From positions 1 to 9,791 of the forward strand of contig SLAK01000208.1 of the NCBI GenBank assembly GCA_007126855.1: DNA of 9,791 nucleotides. The letters are read 5' to 3'. The stretch is from Dehalococcoidia bacterium (GTDB lineage Bacteria; Chloroflexota; Dehalococcoidia; Tepidiformales; Tepidiformaceae). The stretch's first letter is position 1, and each line of letters opens with the position of its first letter. Of the stretch, positions 5,672 through 9,791 are shown in pieces. The position numbers and the translations under genes are program-made. The notes beneath the pieces are model-generated. The model was not told the DNA's origin, ran no database searches, and saw nothing but the letters and a program-made list of their open reading frames with translations.

Positions 5672-6460
5672 CTACGCCCCAGGTTTGCGGGCGACGACGC
5701 GCACGAAACCGACCGACCGCCCCGCGTCTTCGGCCAGCTTTACGGCCCAGGCCGCTGATCCTTCGCGCCACTCCGCCGGGCCCTCGATGGCGGTCAATTG
5801 CTCCCAGCGCAGCCAGTGGAGCCAGCCGTCGGGGAGCATATCGGCATGCTCAACGTGCACTTTGCGTGTCTTTTCCCAGTGCTTCCGCCACCACTCCGGA
5901 CTGTGGAACGAATGGTAGTCCCACTCCCATTCGTCTTTCAGGTGCGCGGGGACCGTGCCTTCTGCCTCATCCGTACGCGCTGGCACGGCAATGCCGAGAC
6001 GTCCGCCTGGCCTGAGGAACTGGATGAGATAGCCAAGGTAGAGGTCGTCCGTGCCGAAATAGTGGTACGCGTCCAGGCTCACGATCGCGTCGAAATAGCC
6101 GTGCGCGAACTTCAGGTCATGCGCTTCGGCGTGCACCGGCATCACCGTCGCTTCTAGTCCTGCTTCCACTACGCGCTGCCAGTTGTCGTGCGGCTGCACC
6201 CAGAGGTCGGCGGCCACAACCTGCACGCCGAATTCCCGGGCCAGGAATATGGACGTTATGGCCCGCCCGCAGCCCAGGTCCAGCACACGCATGCCCGGCG
6301 CCAGCTCCAGCACTTCACTGAGCGACTCGGCGAGCCACAGGGGGTTCGGCCCCATGGCGTTCTGGAACTGCCACTCGAGGTCGTAGTTCGCCGCCCGGGG
6401 AAACTGCGGGTGGATGAGTTTCTCGGCGAGCAACGTCTGGCGAGAGGAGGAGCTGGTCAC
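5672..6460 (-). CDS. Class I SAM-dependent methyltransferase
   Basis: The protein has 262 residues. Motif I is VLDLGCGRA (59-67), followed by the ribose-binding acid in VAADLW (Asp85), HAEAHDL (110-116), and DAIVSLDAYHYFG (124-136) as motif IV. FLRPGGRLGIAVP (148-160) is the post-motif strand. The C-terminal WEWDYHSFHSPEWWRKHW block and the early YDLEW...MGPNPLW segment match a widespread family of cytosolic small-molecule methyltransferases that databases sometimes name only 'SAM-dependent methyltransferase'. The acceptor is unknown. The start is a GTG; no ATG is available upstream before the in-frame stop at 6494-6496, and no good Shine-Dalgarno is seen. It follows tetR by 37 nt on the same strand, so translation may depend on cotranscription with that gene and control may be shared. 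Confidence 0.88.
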   Translation of the reverse strand: MTSSSSRQTLLAEKLIHPQFPRAANYDLEWQFQNAMGPNPLWLAESLSEVLELAPGMRVLDLGCGRAITSIFLAREFGVQVVAADLWVQPHDNWQRVVEAGLEATVMPVHAEAHDLKFAHGYFDAIVSLDAYHYFGTDDLYLGYLIQFLRPGGRLGIAVPARTDEAEGTVPAHLKDEWEWDYHSFHSPEWWRKHWEKTRKVHVEHADMLPDGWLHWLRWEQLTAIEGPAEWREGSAAWAVKLAEDAGRSVGFVRVVARKPGA

Positions 6461-6497
6461 GCGCTGGAGTGTTGCCGCATCGGGGCGCCGGGGTCAA

Positions 6498-7184
6498 CTA
6501 TCCGCCGGATTGCGGATTCCCCGGCGATGGCGAAGTGCTGCGGCTCCCTCGCGGACCCTGTGTGGCCCGCGCAAGCGCGTCCCGTATGGCCCGGCGTCCG
6601 CGGTCGACGACCGATGGGTCGCGGTGGAGCATCGAAAGATAGTTCGCCAGTTCCATCGCGGCGTGCAGCTCGAAGGCGAGCTGCAGCGGGTCCGTGGCCG
6701 GGTCCAGCTCCCCTCTTTCGATGGCGGTCTCGATCATCCCTGCGACCATGCCCAGCCAGCCGCGTTGATTGGACTCCATCTGGTCGTGGACGGGCCCCGA
6801 CTGCGCGTCGAACTCCGCCAGCAGGTGGGCGAAGAAGCAGCCGCCGGGAAAGACGCGCCGCTCCACGTATGACAGGTAGGCCTCGCACAGGGCTTCGAGC
6901 TGCGCGAGACCCTCGGGCGCGGAGAGCCCCGGAGTAAGCACCTCGCGCTCGAATATCTCCCCGGCCGCGTCGACTGTCTCCTCCTGGAGACGCTCCTTCG
7001 AGCGGAAGTGAGCGAAAACGCCGCTCTTGCTGATGCCAAGCTCCCGCGCGAGCCGCCCGATGGTGAGGCTGTTCAAGCCTTCAATCGAGGCCAGGCGGAT
7101 CGCCGCATCGAGGATGGCGGCATGGGTCTGCTCGCCGTCGGAACGGCGTCTCGGTTCCTCGGTGTCCAGTTCCTGGTCTTGCAT
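6498..7184 (-). CDS. TetR/AcrR-family transcriptional regulator
   Basis: The protein has 228 residues from the ATG at 7184. The N-terminal helix-turn-helix is complete: HAAILDAAIRLASIEGLNSL, then TIGRLARELGISKSGVFAHF (41-60) with the recognition helix, then RSKERLQ. The ligand domain (about 80-205) has the VFPGGCFFAHLLAEFDA signature (111-127) seen in one common TetR subgroup. A Ser/Pro/Gly-rich tail (210-228) is likely disordered. The frame is open back to 7445, but that would run through the divergent gene's start. 7184 is the only start that leaves the operator free. No Shine-Dalgarno is present; TATCTT lies 6 nt before the ATG, suggesting a leaderless mRNA. It probably represses itself, the downstream methyltransferase and the divergent hydrolase through the inverted repeat at 7194-7234. 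Ligand unknown. Confidence 0.93.
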   Translation of the reverse strand: MQDQELDTEEPRRRSDGEQTHAAILDAAIRLASIEGLNSLTIGRLARELGISKSGVFAHFRSKERLQEETVDAAGEIFEREVLTPGLSAPEGLAQLEALCEAYLSYVERRVFPGGCFFAHLLAEFDAQSGPVHDQMESNQRGWLGMVAGMIETAIERGELDPATDPLQLAFELHAAMELANYLSMLHRDPSVVDRGRRAIRDALARATQGPRGSRSTSPSPGNPQSGG

Positions 7185-7190
7185 GTTGAC

Positions 7191-7196
7191 AAGATA
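7191..7196 (-). promoter_or_regulatory. Candidate -10 box (TATCTT) for leaderless tetR mRNA
   Basis: On the minus strand TATCTT is followed by 6 nt and the tetR ATG at 7184. It overlaps the outer edge of the left operator arm, so bound TetR would cover it. No recognisable -35 lies 16-18 nt upstream. Confidence 0.4.
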
Positions 7197-7234
7197 GCAC
7201 GACCGTGCCAGTTTAGTTCGCACGGTCGTGCTAT
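7194..7234. promoter_or_regulatory. Double-palindrome operator between tetR and the divergent hydrolase
   Basis: ATAGCACGACCGTGC (7194-7208) and GCACGGTCGTGCTAT (7220-7234) are a perfect 15-bp inverted repeat around an 11-nt AT-richer spacer. Each arm is also a near-perfect 12-bp palindrome of the form GCACG-NN-CGTGC (7197-7208 and 7220-7231), with centres 23 bp apart. This is the layout expected for two tandem TetR dimer sites. The left arm overlaps the tetR -10 candidate and the right arm overlaps the hydrolase -10 candidate, so occupancy would block both directions. Confidence 0.8.
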
Positions 7235-7239
7235 TTAAT
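7234..7239 (+). promoter_or_regulatory. Candidate -10 box (TTTAAT) for the TetR-linked hydrolase
   Basis: TTTAAT matches 5 of 6 bases of TATAAT and touches the right operator arm. A start near 7246 would give a leader of about 33 nt containing the strong ribosome site at 7265-7271. The -35 region (about 7211-7217, GTTTAGT) falls in the operator spacer and is weak. Confidence 0.4.
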
Positions 7240-7278
7240 CGCAAAGGCCGTAACCACGCCCACGAAGGAGGGACCCGC

Positions 7279-7992
7279 ATGACGACATTCGTACTGGTGC
7301 ACGGAGGATGGGGAGGCGGCTGGGAGTGGACCCCAGTCGCCCGCAGGCTGCGGCAGCGCGGCCACCAGGTGTTCACGCCCACGCTGACCGGCCTCGGCGA
7401 AAGAGCGCACCTGTGTCCTTCAGAAGTCACGCTTTCAGACCACATCCAGGACGTGGTCGCAGTGTTCGAGTTCGAAGAACTCAGCGACGTGGTCCTGTGT
7501 GGTCATAGCTACAGCGGCATGGTCGTTACCGGCGTCGCCGACCGCATCCCGGAGCGAATCCAGCTCCTGGCCTACCTGGACGCCTTCGCGCCGAACGACG
7601 GCGAATCGCTCTACGACCAGGAACCGGACTTCACCGATGCGCTCTTGCAGGTGGCCAGGGAGCGGGGCGACAACCGCACGCCGATTCCTGAGGAATTGCT
7701 CCCTCCCGAGCAAGCGAGGGATGAGACCATCGCACGCTACGTCGATCGCCTCCGGCCGCAATCGGCCAACACCTTCACCGAACCGGTCCGCCTGTCCGGC
7801 GCAATCGACCAGGTACCGCGGGCCTATGTGCTCTGCACTGGCTACGAAGATTCCGTGATGGGCCGCTATGGCGAGCGCGCGCGGGCCGAAGGCTGGCTCT
7901 ACCGCGAACTGGAAACCGAACACGACCTCCAGCTGTTCGACCCGGACGGCACGGTCGACGTGCTGGACGACCTGGCAAAGGTGGCTGTGTAG
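7279..7992 (+). CDS. Alpha/beta hydrolase of the HNL/esterase-like group, divergent from tetR
   Basis: The protein has 237 residues. AAGGAGG (7265-7271) lies 7 nt before the ATG at 7279, fixing the start. It begins directly with strand 1 and the oxyanion loop (MTTFVLVHGGWGGGWEW), continues with VFTPTLTGLGERAHL (31-45), and has the nucleophile elbow CGHSYSGM with Ser77. His215 in TEHDLQL is the probable catalytic histidine; the acid may lie in GYEDS (188-192). The pattern is that of short hydrolases related to plant hydroxynitrile lyases and methylesterases, which are common in bacteria without known substrate. The elbow is GHSYSG where most relatives, from memory, have GHSYGG; Ser is small and should be tolerated. 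It is cytosolic and the likely target of the divergent TetR regulator, so its substrate or that substrate's parent compound may be the inducer (inference). Confidence 0.9.
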   Translation: MTTFVLVHGGWGGGWEWTPVARRLRQRGHQVFTPTLTGLGERAHLCPSEVTLSDHIQDVVAVFEFEELSDVVLCGHSYSGMVVTGVADRIPERIQLLAYLDAFAPNDGESLYDQEPDFTDALLQVARERGDNRTPIPEELLPPEQARDETIARYVDRLRPQSANTFTEPVRLSGAIDQVPRAYVLCTGYEDSVMGRYGERARAEGWLYRELETEHDLQLFDPDGTVDVLDDLAKVAV

Positions 7993-8021
7993 TTCACATT
8001 CATGCGCCTGGCCACGATCTA

Positions 8022-8049
8022 TTGACAACGGCGTTGCACCGGGTAGGCT
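8022..8049 (+). promoter_or_regulatory. Sigma-70-like promoter for the fourth hydrolase
   Basis: TTGACA (8022-8027, perfect -35), a 16-nt spacer and TAGGCT (8044-8049) lie between the two hydrolase genes. A start near 8056 would give a leader of about 50 nt. This suggests the gene at 8106 is transcribed separately from the TetR-controlled gene. Confidence 0.5.
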
Positions 8050-8105
8050 GCCGGGCCAAGGCGGTGCTGGACGGCCCCGTCCGAGCGCACCAGGGAGGGG
8101 GAAAC

Positions 8106-8942
8106 ATGGCAGCCGAAAGGATCCACCGGGTCAGGTCAGCCGACGGCACCGAGGTTGCCGGCCGCGTCCAGGGCGAAGGGCCGCCGCTGGTCTTCCTGCC
8201 CGCTGGGCCCGGGACCAGCGAGGCAAGCTGGCGCCACGTGGTGCCGCACCTTGCCGGCAGCTTTGCCTGCTACATGGTGGACACCCGGGGCCGCGGCCTG
8301 AGCGCCCCGTCGGACGACCACCGCCCGGAGCGTCTCTGCGAGGACGTCGTCGCGTTCGTGCGGAGACTGGGGACACCCGCTGGCATCGTCGAGTGGGGCT
8401 CGGACCTGTGGGGGCGAGTCGCGGTCGCGGCCGGCGATGCCGTGTCAGGCGTCGCCATCTATGACACGGGAGTCGACGCGGTGATGGACCCGGCTATCGC
8501 TCCACAGTTCGGCGAAGTCATCGGCGGCGTCGCCGAGCGGGCGGGGCAGGGGAAATTGGAGGAGGCCGCCGAATTCCTCATCGAGCGCAGCCACTTGCTC
8601 TACTCCGAAGAGGACTACTACGCCGAGGCGGCGCCGCGTTTCTGGCGCGAGGCCGTCCCGAATATCCCGGTCTTCGTGCAGGAGTTGATGCTTGCGGGCG
8701 AAGCACCGGCGGGTGCAACCGGCGACCCGGAGACGCTCGCTCGCGTACAGGCGCCTGTCTTGCTCATGCGCGGCGCGCGGTCGAACGAGTGGTTCCGGAA
8801 GAGCATCGACTACCTCGCCGGGCATCTCCCGGATGCGGCGGTACGGGACATCGATGCCGCGCACTTTGGCCCCTACCTCGCGCCGGAAGAGGTCGCGCGC
8901 GAAATCAGCGGGTTCTTCACCGCCGCGCTGCCGCGAGCCTGA
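8106..8942 (+). CDS. Alpha/beta hydrolase-fold protein with altered active site
   Basis: The protein has 278 residues. GGAGG (8094-8098) lies 7 nt before the ATG at 8106. The fold is clear: SADGTEVAGRVQGEGPPLVFLP at the start, YMVDTRGRGLSAP (56-68), strand 5 plus elbow GIVEWGSDLWGRVAVAA (93-109), and DIDAAHFGPYL with His253. Three features are non-canonical. The oxyanion HG is replaced by LPAGPG (31-36). The elbow reads GSDLWG, so ungapped alignment from the following helix puts Asp100, not Ser, at the nucleophile position. The acid position after strand 7 has GARSNEW, with no GxxD. The last region (LLMRGARSNEWFRKS...LAGHLPD) resembles the hydrolase at 4863. It may use Asp as nucleophile (as in dehalogenases and epoxide hydrolases), use Ser99, or be a non-catalytic binder. 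Substrate unknown. Confidence 0.85.
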   Translation: MAAERIHRVRSADGTEVAGRVQGEGPPLVFLPAGPGTSEASWRHVVPHLAGSFACYMVDTRGRGLSAPSDDHRPERLCEDVVAFVRRLGTPAGIVEWGSDLWGRVAVAAGDAVSGVAIYDTGVDAVMDPAIAPQFGEVIGGVAERAGQGKLEEAAEFLIERSHLLYSEEDYYAEAAPRFWREAVPNIPVFVQELMLAGEAPAGATGDPETLARVQAPVLLMRGARSNEWFRKSIDYLAGHLPDAAVRDIDAAHFGPYLAPEEVAREISGFFTAALPRA

Positions 8943-9008
8943 GCAGCCCCGAAAACAGGCCCGCGCCGTGGTGGCCCTGGGGCGCATGAGTGGCCGTGCC
9001 CGGTGGCC

Positions 9009-9043
9009 CTCTTCCCTCTTCGCTCTTCACTCTTCACTCTTAT
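9009..9043 (+). repeat. Five tandem copies of a 7-bp CTCTTCN repeat upstream of purU
   Basis: Units start at 9009, 9016, 9023, 9030 and 9037: CTCTTCC, CTCTTCG, CTCTTCA, CTCTTCA, CTCTTAT. The tract is almost pure pyrimidine on the coding strand and ends 3 nt before the purU ATG. It fills the place where a Shine-Dalgarno would normally be. Confidence 0.9.
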
Positions 9044-9046
9044 CCC

Positions 9047-9791
9047 ATGACCGGCCACGGCATCCTCACCGTCACCTCGCCCGACCGCCCGGGGCTGGTC
9101 GCTGCGGTCACCTCCATGCTCGCGCTGCACGGCACCAACATCGTCGAAGCGCAGCAGCACAGCGAGCCCGACACCGAACGCTTCTTCATGCGCGTCGAAT
9201 TCCAGCCGCGCGGCGCCAGCTTCGATGCGCTCTCCGCCGGGATGGAAGCCCTGGCCGCGCAGTACGACATGGAGTGGCGCCTGCGCTCCACCGATGAGCC
9301 GCGCCGCTTCGCCATCCTGGTCTCGAAGTACGACCACTGCCTGCTCGACCTGCTCTGGCGGCAGCGCGCCGGGGAGATCCGCGCCGATATCCCGCTCGTC
9401 GTGTCAAACCACCCGGACCTGCAATCCGTGGTCGAAGGCTTCGGCATCCCCTATGTGCACACGCCCATCACCCCGGACACCAAGGCCGAGCAGGAGCAGA
9501 AGCAGCTCGATTTGCTTCGCGAGCACCGGGTCGACTTCGTGGTGCTCGCGCGCTACATGCAGGTGCTGTCGCCGGTCTTCCTGGCAGGCTATCCGCTGCA
9601 GGTGATCAACGTGCACCACGGGCTGCTGCCGTCATTCCCCGGCGGCAAGCCCTACCACCAGGCGCGCGAACGCGGCGTCAAAGTCATCGGCGCGACGGCG
9701 CACTACGCCACCGAAGAGCTGGACGACGGCCCCATCATCGACCAGGAAGCGGTGACCGTGACCCACCGCGAGAGCGTCGCCGAGCTCATCC
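9047..9791 (+). CDS. purU: Formyltetrahydrofolate deformylase, 3' end outside window
   Basis: The frame is open to the window end and encodes 248 residues of an expected 280-290. Residues 1-85 form the N-terminal ACT domain (ILTVTSPDRPGLVAAVTSML, then NIVEAQQHSE and RFFMRVEF). The rest is the formyl-transferase-like catalytic domain: VVSNHPDL (118-125), DFVVLARYMQVLSP (163-176), INVHHGLLPSFPG (187-199) with Asn188 and His190, GGKPYHQARERGVKVIGATAHY (199-220), and LDDGPIIDQ (225-233) with Asp226. It hydrolyses 10-formyl-THF to formate and THF in the cytosol, balancing one-carbon pools and feeding formate to purine synthesis. Many PurU have INIHHSFLP; this one has Gly192 in place of Ser. The ATG at 9047 is the only start that keeps the ACT domain. 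It has no Shine-Dalgarno and is preceded by a pyrimidine repeat. Confidence 0.95.
   Translation, partial: MTGHGILTVTSPDRPGLVAAVTSMLALHGTNIVEAQQHSEPDTERFFMRVEFQPRGASFDALSAGMEALAAQYDMEWRLRSTDEPRRFAILVSKYDHCLLDLLWRQRAGEIRADIPLVVSNHPDLQSVVEGFGIPYVHTPITPDTKAEQEQKQLDLLREHRVDFVVLARYMQVLSPVFLAGYPLQVINVHHGLLPSFPGGKPYHQARERGVKVIGATAHYATEELDDGPIIDQEAVTVTHRESVAELI

Noticed and set aside
5230..6015. 261-residue plus-strand ORF spanning the hydrolase/methyltransferase junction
   Set aside because: It is out of frame with one intact gene and antisense to another; Arg/Pro/Ser-rich composition typical of a shadow frame.
7186..7191. Perfect TTGACA as a plus-strand -35 for the hydrolase at 7279
   Set aside because: No acceptable -10 lies 16-18 nt downstream (7208-7215 reads as CAGTTTA-like sequence). 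TTTAAT at 7234 is 42 nt away.
7185..7445. Longer tetR frame reaching back to 7445
   Set aside because: It would run through the operator and the first 167 nt of the divergent hydrolase. The 87 extra residues have no TetR similarity.

Overview
This is a GC-rich bacterial chromosomal segment with tightly packed genes and no gene-free stretch over 300 bases. The Pro/Thr-rich linkers behind single membrane anchors, the mix of leadered and apparently leaderless genes, and the gene content would fit a Chloroflexota (Dehalococcoidia-like) or similar high-GC lineage. That placement is a guess; nothing here is a phylogenetic marker except a partial purU.

Layout, left to right. Positions 1-539 hold the 3' part of a membrane-anchored exported protein of unknown function. 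It converges on a small cytosolic protein resembling DUF6941 (963-550, minus). Divergent from that is an alpha/beta hydrolase fused to a transmembrane helix and a long Pro/Thr-rich tail (1051-2475). A minus-strand trio follows: a small membrane protein (4667-4398), a carotenoid cleavage oxygenase (4291-2828) and a second small membrane protein (2736-2494). The two small proteins are recognisable paralogues that bracket the oxygenase. Divergent from the trio is a second alpha/beta hydrolase (4863-5669), which converges almost stop-to-stop on a SAM-dependent methyltransferase (6460-5672). The methyltransferase lies 37 nt behind a TetR-family regulator (7184-6498). Divergent from tetR is a third hydrolase (7279-7992). 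Then comes a fourth hydrolase with a non-canonical active site (8106-8942), and the window ends inside purU, formyltetrahydrofolate deformylase (9047-).

Regulation can be read in several places. A perfect 15-bp inverted repeat, itself made of two near-palindromic 12-mers, sits between tetR and the third hydrolase and is the likely TetR operator for both directions. A stable two-part hairpin lies directly upstream of the oxygenase gene and takes in half of its Shine-Dalgarno sequence. Five genes have clear Shine-Dalgarno sites (starts 2736, 4291, 4863, 7279, 8106). Four others have none but carry a TANNNT box 6-7 nt before the start codon, the arrangement expected of leaderless mRNAs. purU is preceded by five copies of a 7-bp pyrimidine repeat.

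No RNA genes, CRISPR array, transposase or insertion sequence were seen. The window reads as ordinary accessory metabolism: four alpha/beta hydrolases, an apocarotenoid- or stilbene-type oxygenase and a methyltransferase. I see no clear new multi-gene system. The best leads are the oxygenase leader hairpin, the tetR operator, the hydrolase/membrane-tail fusion and the hydrolase with an Asp at the nucleophile elbow.
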